DNA from: Mycolicibacterium aichiense
Lineage (GTDB): Bacteria > Actinomycetota > Actinomycetes > Mycobacteriales > Mycobacteriaceae
Assembly: GCF_010726245.1 (NCBI RefSeq)
Contig: NZ_AP022561.1
Span: forward strand, 2,666,001-2,730,000
Direction: 5' to 3'
DNA: 64,000 nucleotides
This document shows positions 17,209 to 27,541 of this stretch, piece by piece; the first letter of the stretch is position 1, and each line of letters opens with the position of its first letter. Below the pieces are notes generated by a model. That model ran no database searches. It was not told the origin of the DNA and was given only the letters and a program-made list of their open reading frames with translations. The position numbers and the translations under genes were made by a program.

Positions 17209-18126
17209 TCAGCGCTTGGCCAGTTTCTTGGCGTCCTTCTTGGCCTTCTTGTTGGCCTTGCGGGCACGCGCGCGCGTGGTATCGACGAGTTCGCCACTCT
17301 GATCCCGCGCGACGTCGACGAATTCGGCGCCGCGCTTGCGGGCGACATCAGCGAGCTCCGCGCCGCGCTCACTGGCGACATCGGCGAAATCCGCGCCGCG
17401 CTTGCGGGCGACATCGGCCAGCTCGGCGCCGCGCTCACTGGCGATGTCGGCCAGCTCGGCGCCACGCTCACGGGCGATCTCGGCGAATTCGGCGCCGCGC
17501 TTGCGTGCGGTCTCCAACAGCGGGACGGCGCGCTCACCGGCGGTCAGCGCCAGCTCACGCCCACGCTCGGCGCCGACGTGCAGGCCGTGGCCGACTTTGG
17601 GGCCGACCCGGTCCAGCAGATCGTTGTCCAGCAGGCCGTGATTCGAGCCGGGCAGGCTACCGGACACGGCTTCGCTGACCTTGCGGGCCGCGCGTCGCCC
17701 ACGCCAGCCCAGCGACGGCTTCCCGGCGGTGTCGGCCGAGGCGATGATCAGACCGCCGAGCAGGCTCATATCGGTCAGGAACGCGCGGCGCTTCTCGGCC
17801 TTCAGCTGTTGGTCGGGCTCATCCCAGAACATGTGCGCGCCGAGGTTGGCCGGAATCACGGTGGCAGCCAACGCCGCCGAGGCCACCCGGGGCAGGCGAC
17901 CCGAGGCGAGCAGCAGACCGCCGCCGATCTGGACGGCCGCGGTGATCTTCGCCAGTGTCTCCGGATCGTTGGGCACATTCGCGCTGACCGATTCGGGCAG
18001 CTTTTGCAAACCTTCGAGCGCCGGGCGGGCCGCTTCGGCGGCCGGTTTCGGGCTTTTCAGCGCTTCGAATCCTTGGCCGATGAACACCGCTGCCAACATT
18101 GGCCGGGCAACTCTGCGAATCAACAT
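17209..18126 (-). CDS. DoxX-like membrane protein with 11-residue helical repeats
   Basis: A 305-residue protein. The first about 150 residues look like a DoxX membrane domain (MLIRRVARPMLAAVFIGQGFEAL..., then LGAHMFWDEPDQQLKAEKRRAFLTDMSLLGGLI). A hydrophilic linker leads to seven 11-residue repeats of the type DVARKRGAEFA and a Lys/Ala-rich tail (KANKKAKKDAKKLAKR). The repeats should form a long amphipathic helix with alternating charge, as in apolipoprotein- or LEA-like segments. ATG 18126 is preferred over ATG 18159 because DoxX proteins begin this way. Membrane or lipid-surface association is inferred. Confidence 0.8.
   Translation of the reverse strand: MLIRRVARPMLAAVFIGQGFEALKSPKPAAEAARPALEGLQKLPESVSANVPNDPETLAKITAAVQIGGGLLLASGRLPRVASAALAATVIPANLGAHMFWDEPDQQLKAEKRRAFLTDMSLLGGLIIASADTAGKPSLGWRGRRAARKVSEAVSGSLPGSNHGLLDNDLLDRVGPKVGHGLHVGAERGRELALTAGERAVPLLETARKRGAEFAEIARERGAELADIASERGAELADVARKRGADFADVASERGAELADVARKRGAEFVDVARDQSGELVDTTRARARKANKKAKKDAKKLAKR
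17284..17514 (-). repeat. Seven tandem 33-bp units coding 11-residue helical repeats
   Basis: In-frame 33-bp units run through the DoxX-like gene: ETARKRGAEFA, EIARERGAELA, DIASERGAELA, DVARKRGADFA, DVASERGAELA, DVARKRGAEFV and DVARDQSGELV. The -RKRGA- and -SERGA- types partly alternate, hinting at growth by 66-bp duplication. It is coding repeat, not a CRISPR array. Confidence 0.85.
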
Positions 18127-18169
18127 GGCGCGGGTGTTCCCAACCGGCTCGCCGATCAAACCCGGTGGC

Positions 18170-18670
18170 TCACCCGTCGAGGCGGCGCATCCACAGCGGG
18201 AACACCACCCAGGCCGTCACCATCACCACGGCGGTCACGATCCCGGCCAGCACACCGGCCTCTTCACCGAGCACTGCCCCGAACACCACGACGGCCACCC
18301 CGGTGAGCGCGGTGCCCAGCAGCAGAAGCCCGCAGAACGCGAAGCGATGCGCGATCGCGACCAGGGGGCGCAGCCGGTGCCTGCGGAACAACATCCGGTG
18401 CATGCCGACGGGTGCGACCAACAGGACCGTCGCCGCCAGCGAGCAGATCACGGTCGCCAGGTAGACCACCTGCACCTCGGTGCTCAACGTGGTGAACCGA
18501 TTCTGGAAGGGCAGAGTCAGAAGAAAGCCGGTGAGCAACTGGACGCCGGTCTGGGTGACACGAAGCTCCTGGAGCAGGGTGGACCAGTTCCGGTCCAGTC
18601 GCTCCGCTTCGGTCTCGGATCGGGCCGCGGCGTTCCACCGCTGGTCCGCCTCAGGATGGTCGACATCCAT
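18170..18670 (-). CDS. DUF6328 family membrane protein
   Basis: A 166-residue protein. The hydrophilic start leads to ERLDRNWSTLLQELRVTQTGVQLLTGFLLTLPFQNRF, the DUF6328 hallmark. Four hydrophobic segments follow, with the loop VAPVGMHRMLFRRHRLRPLVAIAHRFA between the second and third. Function unknown. It lies on the same strand as, and directly upstream of, the DoxX-repeat gene, so they may be co-transcribed. Confidence 0.82.
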   Translation of the reverse strand: MDVDHPEADQRWNAAARSETEAERLDRNWSTLLQELRVTQTGVQLLTGFLLTLPFQNRFTTLSTEVQVVYLATVICSLAATVLLVAPVGMHRMLFRRHRLRPLVAIAHRFAFCGLLLLGTALTGVAVVVFGAVLGEEAGVLAGIVTAVVMVTAWVVFPLWMRRLDG

Positions 18671-18706
18671 CTGGTGGACATGCCCGGGCGATCACCGGTC
18701 GAAACC

Positions 18707-19285
18707 TCAGGTCAGCAGCAAGCGCGCCGATGCTTCGAGGCGGCTGGCGATCTCGGTGTAGGACGCGTATCCCATCCCGGCTCGCACCAGTGCACCCGCG
18801 TAGAGCTGCTCGAGCGACTCGATCACGTCGGCATCCGAATCACAGTGTGTCCCAAGGGCGGTACACAATCGCTGGTGTATTTCGCGGCCGATCCGGAAAC
18901 GCAGGTGCTCGACATCGGGATCCTTGCCGAGCAGCGCGGTGGTGACCGCGCCGGCCAGCTCCGGCTCGTCGGCCACCAGCAGCGCGATGTGCCGGAGCAC
19001 ACCCACCACGCGGTCGACCGGGTCGGGGGAGTCGTCCGGCGGTGCCGGGGTGGAGGCAAGGCGGCGCCAGAACACCTCGGCGACCAGATGCTCTTTCGAT
19101 GAGAAGTACGTGTACGCCGTGGCTGCGCCGACTCCCGCCTCGGCGGCGACCATCCGGATCGTCAGCCCGGAGAATCCCTCCCGGCTCAGCACCTCGACCG
19201 CGGCGCGGCCCAAGCGGTCCACCGTGGCGGCCTGCTTTGCGGTTAACCGGCGTCGCGTTGATTCCCGAGCTACCGGATCAGACAC
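18707..19285 (-). CDS. TetR-family transcriptional regulator
   Basis: A 192-residue TetR repressor. Its helix-turn-helix (VLSREGFSGLTIRMVAAEAGVGAATAYTYFSSKEHLVAEVF) lies near residues 32-72, followed by a helical ligand domain. GTG 19285 is preferred over a longer frame from 19345. The start codon lies inside an 18-bp site (19278-19295) that recurs at 23188, so it probably controls itself and the divergent genes near 23.2 kb. The ligand is unknown. Confidence 0.85.
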   Translation of the reverse strand: MSDPVARESTRRRLTAKQAATVDRLGRAAVEVLSREGFSGLTIRMVAAEAGVGAATAYTYFSSKEHLVAEVFWRRLASTPAPPDDSPDPVDRVVGVLRHIALLVADEPELAGAVTTALLGKDPDVEHLRFRIGREIHQRLCTALGTHCDSDADVIESLEQLYAGALVRAGMGYASYTEIASRLEASARLLLT

Positions 19286-19295
19286 ATGTCCGGAC
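19278..19295 (-). promoter_or_regulatory. TetR operator candidate, copy 1
   Basis: Minus-strand GTCCGGACATGTGTCTGA covers the TetR start codon and the end of a TAGCGT -10-like box (19294-19299). It matches the site at 23188-23205 in 16 of 18 positions. The GACA-TG-TGTC centre is an inverted repeat. Confidence 0.6.
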
Positions 19296-19355
19296 GCTAC
19301 TACAACTGACCTGCACCGACAAGGTGCGCGCTGGCCATGGACCATGCGTACGGGC

Positions 19356-21094
<1,739 letters not shown>

Positions 21095-21111
<17 letters not shown>

Positions 21112-21826
21112 TCGTGATCGGCTTCTCGAAGTAGAGGGCCACACTCTTGCCGACCAGCGGATTGAGCGCGGATTCGGCGAGTCTGGTCAGTGCCGGCCGC
21201 GACATCATGTCCCACACCAGCAGCTGGTGATACGCCTTGACGGCCGGGTGATTCGGTTTCTCGACGCCGACAGCGCATTTGAGCCACCAGAACGGTGAGT
21301 GCAGTGCGTGCGCGTGGTGGGAGTGGGTGAACTCCAGGCCGCCGCGAACAAGCTTGTCGCGCAGTTCGTCGGCCTTGTAGATCCGGATGTGGCCGCCCTC
21401 GTTGGCGTGGTACTCGTCGGACAGCAGCCAGCAGATCTGCTCGGGAAGCCAGCGCGGCACCGTCACCGCGAGCTTGCCGCCCGGCTTGAGCACGCGAATC
21501 AACTCGGCGATCGCGCCGTCGTCGTTGGGGATGTGCTCGAGGATCTCTGAGGCCACCACACAATCGAAGGACGCATCGGGATACGGCAGCGCCAGTGCGT
21601 CACCGACCACGACTTGAGCCTTGGCCGACGCGGGGGCCTCGCCGGCCTCGCCCATCGCCTGCAGCAGAGTGTCGACGTTAGCCAGTTCTTCGGCGTCCTG
21701 GTCGAAGGCGATCACGTTGGCGCCACGGCGGTAGGCCTCGAAGCTGTGCCGCCCTGCACCACAGCCCACGTCGATGACCGTGGTCCCCGGCCCGACGTCG
21801 AGCCGGTCGAAGTCGACGGTCAGCAT
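21095..21826 (-). CDS. SAM-dependent methyltransferase of the glycosyltransferase operon
   Basis: A 243-residue class I methyltransferase: motif I VIDVGCGAG (17-25), then VIAFDQDAEEL, GDALALPYPDASFDCVVASEILEHIPND and LIRVLKPGGKLAVTVPRWLPEQICW. The UbiE/Methyltransf_11 pattern is strong. The start overlaps the glycosyltransferase stop (ATGCTGA), so translation is coupled. The C-terminal part (HAHALHSPFWWLKCAVG) is unusually Trp/His-rich and may contact a lipid or sugar. Substrate unknown. Confidence 0.85.
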
Positions 21827-23091
21827 GATTCGTCCACCGCCTCGACAGAGTTGGTCACGCGCCCGGTCCGGGCGATCGCCTGCTCGTAGACCCGTACGGT
21901 CTGCGCGGCCACCGACTCCCAGCTGAACACGTCGAGCGCGCGGCGCCGGCCCGCGGTGCCCAGCCACTGACGGCGGGCAGGGGATTCCAGCAGCCGGCCG
22001 AGTGCGGCGGTCAGCTCCTTGACGTCGCCCGGTGTCACCAGATCGGCGCATTCACCGTCGGGACCCAAGACTTCGGGCAACGCGCCGGCCCGGCTCGCCA
22101 CGATGGGGGTGCCGCTGGCCATGGCCTCCACGGCGGGCAGTGAGAAGCCTTCGTAGAGGGAGGGGATGCAGGCGATTTCAGCCGAGGCGAACAGGCCCGC
22201 AAGCTCCTCGTCGGACAATCCGCTGGAGGTGTGCACGATATCGCTGATACCCAATTCGGCGATCAATTTCTCGGTCGGCCCGTTGGGCTCCAGTTTCGCC
22301 ACCAATTGCAATTCGAGGTCGTGTTCGGTGCGCAGCCTGGCGACGGCGTTCAGCAGATGCCCGATGCCCTTCAACGGCCGATCCGCGCTGGAGATCGCGA
22401 TGATGCGGCCTGGCACCCGCGGCTGGTCGGAGGGCTTGAAGAGTTCGGTGTCCACCCCGAGCGGCACCACGCGCAGTTGCTGCGGACTGACGCCGAAATC
22501 GTCGGCGATATCGGTGGCCGACGACGACGACACGGTGAGCAGGTCGGGAATGCGGCGGGCGACCTTCTTCTGCATTTGTGCAAAGCCATACCACCTGTGC
22601 ACCAACGGCTTTCGCCACCATTTTGCTGCGGCAAGGTCCAGAATGCGGTCCCGGGTGATCGGATGGTGGACGGTGGCCACAACGGGCAGGCCCATCTCGG
22701 CGATGCGCAGCAGGCCGGTGCCGAGGCACTGGTTGTCGTGCACCACATCGAACTCATTCAGCCGAGCGGCCAGCAGTCGCGCGGCGCGCAGGCTGAAGGT
22801 ACGAGGTTCGGGGAAGCCGGATGTCCACATGGTGGCCAGTTCCAGCGCGTCGAAGCGGTCGCGGATCTCGCTGGGGTGCGGGACGCGGAACGGGTCGGGT
22901 TCCCGGTAGAGATCCAGGCTGGGGACCTTGGTGAGCCGAACGCGGGGATCGAGGATCTCGGGATAGGGCTGACCGGAGAACACCTCGACGTCGTGGCCGA
23001 GTTCGACCAAGCCGCGGCTCAAGTGCCGGACGTAGACGCCCTGCCCGCCACAGTGGGTTTTGCTGCGGTAGGACAGCAACGCAATCCGCAT
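21820..23091 (-). CDS. GT4-family glycosyltransferase
   Basis: A 423-residue retaining GT-B glycosyltransferase. Seen: the N-terminal acceptor loop CGGQGVYVRHLSRGLVELGHDVEV, VVATVHHPITRDR, the hinge ISSADRPLKGIGHLL and the donor-site EX7E segment YEGFSLPAVEAMASGTPIVAS. ATG 23091 has AGGAG 7 nt upstream and is preferred to the longer frame. It is first of three overlapping genes. A nucleotide-sugar donor is expected, acceptor unknown; its partners suggest a methylated glycoconjugate. Confidence 0.88.
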   Translation of the reverse strand: MRIALLSYRSKTHCGGQGVYVRHLSRGLVELGHDVEVFSGQPYPEILDPRVRLTKVPSLDLYREPDPFRVPHPSEIRDRFDALELATMWTSGFPEPRTFSLRAARLLAARLNEFDVVHDNQCLGTGLLRIAEMGLPVVATVHHPITRDRILDLAAAKWWRKPLVHRWYGFAQMQKKVARRIPDLLTVSSSSATDIADDFGVSPQQLRVVPLGVDTELFKPSDQPRVPGRIIAISSADRPLKGIGHLLNAVARLRTEHDLELQLVAKLEPNGPTEKLIAELGISDIVHTSSGLSDEELAGLFASAEIACIPSLYEGFSLPAVEAMASGTPIVASRAGALPEVLGPDGECADLVTPGDVKELTAALGRLLESPARRQWLGTAGRRRALDVFSWESVAAQTVRVYEQAIARTGRVTNSVEAVDESC

Positions 23092-23187
23092 GTTCACGCT
23101 CCTGGAACGTCCGTGACTGATACGGCCGAACGACCCGCCGAGCTCGCATATGTCATCGTGTATGTAACCGGACACGGTCAGCGAACT

Positions 23188-23207
23188 GTCTGGACATGTG
23201 TCTGGAC
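23188..23207 (+). promoter_or_regulatory. TetR operator candidate, copy 2
   Basis: GTCTGGACATGTGTCTGGAC, a two-fold site with half-sites GTCTGGACA and TGTCTGGAC around TG. It nearly repeats the site over the TetR start (19278-19295). It ends exactly at the TATAAT box and occupies the expected -35/-10 spacer, so binding should block polymerase directly. Confidence 0.65.
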
Positions 23208-23213
23208 TATAAT
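23208..23213 (+). promoter_or_regulatory. Consensus -10 box TATAAT
   Basis: A perfect TATAAT about 67 nt before the metallo-beta-lactamase-fold start, directly abutting the operator candidate. The 189-bp gap 23092-23280 also carries the divergent start of the glycosyltransferase operon. Confidence 0.6.
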
Positions 23214-23280
23214 TCGCTTAGCTACACAGTGCAACGTAAGTGCCCATGACCACCGTAGGCCAGGGTCTATCTTTGCGGTG

Positions 23281-23994
23281 ATGCACCTCCTCTGGGAAAC
23301 GCTGACCGATGGTGTATACCGCTGCCGGCTGACCTTTCTCGACGTCACGGTCGGGTTGGTTCGGGGAACGCGCCGGAATTTGCTGATCGATTGCGGTACA
23401 ACGCTTTCCGAAGCGACACAGATCGCAGACGACGTGGTCGGCATCACCGGTTCGCCGGTGACCGACGTGGTGATGACCCACCACCATTTCGACCACATCC
23501 TGGGCTCGGCCGGTTTCGGTACGGCCGTCCTGCATTCGCCTGCCGCTGTCGCCCGCGCGCTGACCACCGGAATCGGCCACGTTCGGGCTCACGCCCTGCG
23601 GTACGGGGTGGACCCGGACCTGCTGGACCAGGCGATCGCCGGCGTCCGCGCCCCCGATCACACGGTGACGGCCGTCGATCTCGACCTCGGCGGCCGCAGC
23701 GTGCATCTCGAACTGCCGGGAGCAGGTCATACCGACCACGATCTGGTGGTCGTCGTTCCGCCGGTGGGAGCAGACCGGCGGACGGTCGTCTTCTGTGGCG
23801 ATCTGGTCGAAGAGTCCGCCGACCCGGCGATCGACACCGGCTCGGACCTGCCTGCCTGGCCGCGTGCCCTGGACCGGCTCCTCGAACTCGGCGGCCAGGA
23901 CGCGCTGTACGTGCCCGGGCACGGCGCGGTGGTCGATGCGCCGTTCGTCCGCGCCCAGCGTGACTGGCTGGCGGCCCGAACCTCGCCGGGCTGA
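23281..23994 (+). CDS. Metallo-beta-lactamase-fold hydrolase
   Basis: A 237-residue MBL-fold protein. Metal-binding motif THHHFDH (66-72), the GAGHTDHDLVVVVP strand, a later Asp in VFCGDLVEESADP and PGHG near the C-terminus are all present, so it should bind two metals. It resembles glyoxalase II/CatB9-like hydrolases of thioesters or lactones. It is divergent from the glycosyltransferase operon across a shared promoter region. ATG 23281 is favoured over GTG 23278. Substrate unknown. Confidence 0.85.
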   Translation: MHLLWETLTDGVYRCRLTFLDVTVGLVRGTRRNLLIDCGTTLSEATQIADDVVGITGSPVTDVVMTHHHFDHILGSAGFGTAVLHSPAAVARALTTGIGHVRAHALRYGVDPDLLDQAIAGVRAPDHTVTAVDLDLGGRSVHLELPGAGHTDHDLVVVVPPVGADRRTVVFCGDLVEESADPAIDTGSDLPAWPRALDRLLELGGQDALYVPGHGAVVDAPFVRAQRDWLAARTSPG

Positions 23995-23995
23995 C

Positions 23996-26926
23996 TCACC
24001 AGCCGGTGTTCAGCACCCGTTCGAGCATGTCGACGAAGAAGTCCGCCGACTCCCGGGTGATGCACATCGGCGGCTTGACCTTCAGCACGTTCTGCCGGTC
24101 GCCCGTCGGCTGCACGATCACACCGAGTTCGAGCAGCCGTTCGCAGATCGCCGCGGTCTCGGAGACGGCGGGTTCCAGCGTCGTGCGGTCGCGGACCAGT
24201 TCGACGCCCATGTACAGCCCGCTGCCGTGCACGGTGCCGATCAGCTCGTGGCGGGTCGCCAGCTCCTCGATGCGGGCCCGGAGATGGTCCCCGACCACCA
24301 GGGCGTTGTGCTGCAGACCCTCGTGCTCCAGCAGGTCGAGCACCGTCAGACCGACCACGCAGGACACCGGGCTGCCGCCCGCGGAGGAGAAGAAATAGCC
24401 CTGGGTGCGGTACCGCTCGGCGATCTCACGCGTGGTGATGACGGCGCCGAGCGGCTGGCCGTTGCCCATCGCCTTGGCGACGGTGACGATGTCGGGCACC
24501 ACGTCCTGCTGCTGGAAGCTCCAGAACCAGCGTCCGGTGCGGCCGTAGCCGACCTGCACCTCGTCGGCGATCGCCAGCCCGCCCGCCGCGCGGACCGCGG
24601 CGTAGACGGCGGAGAGGTAACCGTCGGGCAGCGCCATCCCGCCGGCGTTGCCGTAGAACGGCTCACAGATGAACGCTGCCGGCGGATTACCTTGCGCGGC
24701 AAGGCGTTCGATGATCTGGACCGCCTCGGGGGCATAGCGCGCGGCGTCCGGCCCGCGGTACTCACCGCGGTAGGCGTTCGGTGAGGGCACGGTGTGGACC
24801 CAACTCGGCCTGGTGGCCAGAGCGTTCGGGTTGTCGGCCACCGACGTCGACACGGCGTCGGTGGCATACGTCCAGCCGTGATACGCCTCGGCCATCGAGA
24901 CCACGTCATGGCGCCCGGTCGTGGCCATCGCCAGTCGCAGCGCCAGATCGCCTGCCTCCGAGCCGGAGTTCACCAGGAACACCGTGTCCAGCGGATCGGG
25001 CAAGGTGGCGGCCAGCCGCTCGGAGAGCGCCACCACCGCGGCGTAGTTGAATCGCGAATTCGTGTTGAGCCGACGCCACTGGCGTGCGACGGCGTCGGCG
25101 AGCACCGGATGGCCGTGGCCGAGTACCGCGACGTTGTTGACCATGTCGAGGTAGCTGCGGGCCTCGGTGGACACCATGTGCTCGCGCCAGCCCCGTTCGA
25201 TGCGGGGCGGATTGAGGTAGTAGTGCTCCTGGACGGCGGCGAACGAATCCGCCCGGCGGCGCCACAACGCCTCGCTGTCGTCGGCCTCGGCCGCCACCGC
25301 AGGCAGGCCGAGCAGCGGGCTCGGGTTCTCCACCAGACTCAGCCAGCCCGCGGCGTATTCCGCGCGAACGAAGCCGGGGACCGTCACGTCGGGCCTGCTG
25401 CGCCACTGGATCCAAACCCGACCCTCGACGCTGCCGAGCACGGTCCCCACCGGGACGCTGTCACCTGGCCGGACCTGATCGCCGACGCGCAATTGCCCGC
25501 TCACCTGCACCGTCCCCGCGGTTCCGGTCAGGGTGAGACCGTCGTCGGCGGCTGCGTCGATCACGCAGTCCCATGGCGCGGTGATCGGCGACGGTACGGC
25601 CGGCCACAGGTCCAGGCCGGTGCCGACGGTGGGCGACGATTCCGGACTCAGCGGCGCCGAGCGGGTCATCCGGGGCTGGCCGAACGTCGTCACGACCGCA
25701 CCGGCACCGCCGGCCAGCGCCTCGGCAGCCAGATCGTCTTCGCAGTCCGCGACCAGCCAGCGGCCGGCATCCATCGCGTCGGCCTCCGACGACAGGTCCA
25801 GTCGCACCACCGCGCCCGGCGCAAGCCCGCCGACCATCGGACTGGTGACCGGTGGCGTCTCGAGGGGCTGGGCCGCTCCGAGGGCCGCGCGGATGGTGGC
25901 GGTCATGACCTCGGTGGGCACCTCGATGGCGCGTTCGAAGATCCGCCATTCGTAGTCCAGGGCGCCTGCGGCGTAGGCGTTGTCGGCGTCGATCGAGGCC
26001 TGGTGGATACCGCTGACCACCAGCACCGCCGCTCTCAGCACGACCAGCGGCCACAGGGCTTCGATCTCGGCGGGGCTCAGCGGCCGCACCGCGTGGAAGG
26101 CCGCGACGGCGGGCAGGGTCGCGACGGGTTCGCCGCCCTCGTGGCGCAGCAGCGAGGAGACTGCGATGGCCAGTTCGCCGACGGTCCACGACCGGGTGAG
26201 GTCGCCCAGGTCGATCACACCGTCGGGCAGCCGGCCGCCCTCCGGTGGGCCGCACACGACGTTGTCGTCGGTGAGGTCGCCGTGGATCACCTGGACCGGC
26301 AGATCGTCGGCGAGCTCGGCGACCACCTGCCACGCTGCGGCGGTCGCCGCCTCGAGGGTCTCCCGGCGGGCAGGGTCGGACATGTGCCCGGCAAGCACCT
26401 CGACGGTGCGCAGGGCGTGGCGCAGGTCCCACTGCAGCACCCGGTCGACGCCGGCATGGTCGAAGTCGGCCAGGGCTCGGACGGTCCGGCCGGCCAGCGC
26501 GCCCAGCGCGGCCGCCCGCGCCGGCGTGAGGTAACGGTCGCCGCTCAAGGTGCCGCCGGCGAGGTGCGCGATGATCCGGGCGTACAGCACGGCGTCGTTG
26601 CCGTCGCGCACCTCGGCGATCGGGTCCACGCCGGCAAACGCGAGGTTCGTCGCGGCGCGCACGTCACAGCCGGCGTTACTCAGGTACTCGGCCGCCGCGT
26701 CCTGGGCTTCGATCTCGACGCGGGAGAACGCCGGGTTCGCGATCTTGAGAACGCCGATCGGCTCGCCGTCGGGACGGCTCAGCAGGAAGTTGGCGTCCTG
26801 CTGGCTGCCCAGCGCGGTCACCTCGCCATCAATCCCGAAGTGCGTCGTGGCGATGTCATGGGCCTGCGCCGCGGTGATCGCCGGCACCGGCAGCTCCTCG
26901 GCCTGAAAGAAGTCGAACGGTGTCAT
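23996..26926 (-). CDS. Kinase - M23-like - class III aminotransferase fusion protein
   Basis: A 976-residue protein. An APH/hydroxylysine-kinase-like domain (about 1-340) has VLKIAN near 73 and HGDLTDDN near 217. A middle beta domain (about 430-530; VRPGDSVPVGTVLGSVEGRVWIQW) resembles lysostaphin/biotinyl-type folds. A class III PLP aminotransferase (about 560-976) has FLVNSGSEAGDLALRLA, IADEVQVGYGRTG and the PLP-lysine motif VAKAMGNGQPLG. Related fusions are likened to human AGXT2L phospho-lyases with hydroxylysine kinase, so phosphorylation of an amino alcohol followed by phosphate elimination is inferred. ATG 26926 is chosen; upstream frame lacks coding character. Confidence 0.85.
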   Translation of the reverse strand: MTPFDFFQAEELPVPAITAAQAHDIATTHFGIDGEVTALGSQQDANFLLSRPDGEPIGVLKIANPAFSRVEIEAQDAAAEYLSNAGCDVRAATNLAFAGVDPIAEVRDGNDAVLYARIIAHLAGGTLSGDRYLTPARAAALGALAGRTVRALADFDHAGVDRVLQWDLRHALRTVEVLAGHMSDPARRETLEAATAAAWQVVAELADDLPVQVIHGDLTDDNVVCGPPEGGRLPDGVIDLGDLTRSWTVGELAIAVSSLLRHEGGEPVATLPAVAAFHAVRPLSPAEIEALWPLVVLRAAVLVVSGIHQASIDADNAYAAGALDYEWRIFERAIEVPTEVMTATIRAALGAAQPLETPPVTSPMVGGLAPGAVVRLDLSSEADAMDAGRWLVADCEDDLAAEALAGGAGAVVTTFGQPRMTRSAPLSPESSPTVGTGLDLWPAVPSPITAPWDCVIDAAADDGLTLTGTAGTVQVSGQLRVGDQVRPGDSVPVGTVLGSVEGRVWIQWRSRPDVTVPGFVRAEYAAGWLSLVENPSPLLGLPAVAAEADDSEALWRRRADSFAAVQEHYYLNPPRIERGWREHMVSTEARSYLDMVNNVAVLGHGHPVLADAVARQWRRLNTNSRFNYAAVVALSERLAATLPDPLDTVFLVNSGSEAGDLALRLAMATTGRHDVVSMAEAYHGWTYATDAVSTSVADNPNALATRPSWVHTVPSPNAYRGEYRGPDAARYAPEAVQIIERLAAQGNPPAAFICEPFYGNAGGMALPDGYLSAVYAAVRAAGGLAIADEVQVGYGRTGRWFWSFQQQDVVPDIVTVAKAMGNGQPLGAVITTREIAERYRTQGYFFSSAGGSPVSCVVGLTVLDLLEHEGLQHNALVVGDHLRARIEELATRHELIGTVHGSGLYMGVELVRDRTTLEPAVSETAAICERLLELGVIVQPTGDRQNVLKVKPPMCITRESADFFVDMLERVLNTGW

Positions 26927-26971
26927 ATCGCTACGAACTGTACTGCGGGTGGACAGCCTCGGATCTGCCGA

Positions 26972-26977
26972 TACGGT
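26972..26977 (+). promoter_or_regulatory. -10 box of leaderless pncA promoter
   Basis: TACGGT lies 6 nt before ATG 26984 with no ribosome-binding site, a leaderless arrangement. The divergent fusion gene begins only 57 nt away. Confidence 0.5.
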
Positions 26978-26983
26978 GGGCAG

Positions 26984-27541
26984 ATGCGGGCGTTGATCAT
27001 CGTCGACGTGCAGAACGATTTCTGCGAGGGGGGATCGCTGGCGGTCGCCGGGGCCGGCGACGTGGTACGCGGGATCAACGCGTTGCTGGCGGGCGAGCAC
27101 GGTTACGACCACGTGGTGGCCACCAAGGACTATCACGTGGATCCCGGCGCGCATTTCGCCGAGCACCCCGACTTCCGGGATTCGTGGCCCGCGCACTGCG
27201 TTGCCGGGACCTCCGGGGCCGACTTCCATCCCGAACTGGACACCAGCCCGATCGAGGCGGTCTTCCACAAAGGCGCCCACACGGCGGCGTACAGCGGCTT
27301 CGAAGGACATGTGGACCACACCTCGCTGGCCGACTGGCTGCGCACCCGCGGCGTGGACGAAGTCGACATCGCCGGGATCGCCACCGACTATTGCGTGCGC
27401 CAAAGCGCGGCCGATGCCGCCCGCGCCGGATTCACCACTCGGGTGCTGGTGGACCTCACGGCCGGCGTCGCGCCCGGGTCGACCGCCGACGCATTGGACG
27501 AGATGCGCGGCCGTGGGATCGAACTGGTCCACACCGCCTGA
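26984..27541 (+). CDS. pncA: Nicotinamidase/pyrazinamidase
   Basis: Hydrolyses nicotinamide to nicotinate for NAD recycling, and converts the prodrug pyrazinamide to pyrazinoic acid. The 185-residue protein keeps the key residues of the M. tuberculosis enzyme: Asp8 (IVDVQNDF), metal ligands Asp49, His51 and His57 plus His71 (KDYHVDPGAHF...AHC), Lys96 (HKGAHT) and catalytic Cys137 (ATDYC). Active enzyme is expected. It is coupled to the following gene by TGATG, as pncA is paired with Rv2042c in M. tuberculosis. Confidence 0.94.
   Translation: MRALIIVDVQNDFCEGGSLAVAGAGDVVRGINALLAGEHGYDHVVATKDYHVDPGAHFAEHPDFRDSWPAHCVAGTSGADFHPELDTSPIEAVFHKGAHTAAYSGFEGHVDHTSLADWLRTRGVDEVDIAGIATDYCVRQSAADAARAGFTTRVLVDLTAGVAPGSTADALDEMRGRGIELVHTA

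Noticed and set aside
17284..17514. CRISPR-like regular repeats
   Set aside because: Units are contiguous 33-bp coding repeats with no spacers and no cas genes nearby.
16852..18306. 484-residue plus-strand frame opposite RDD and DoxX genes
   Set aside because: Its apparent repeats (GDIGxxxAALA) are the reverse reading of the 33-bp coding repeats on the minus strand.
24794..26983. Long 5' extension in frame with pncA
   Set aside because: It lies antisense to the aminotransferase fusion; pncA starts properly at 26984 with a promoter and full family length.
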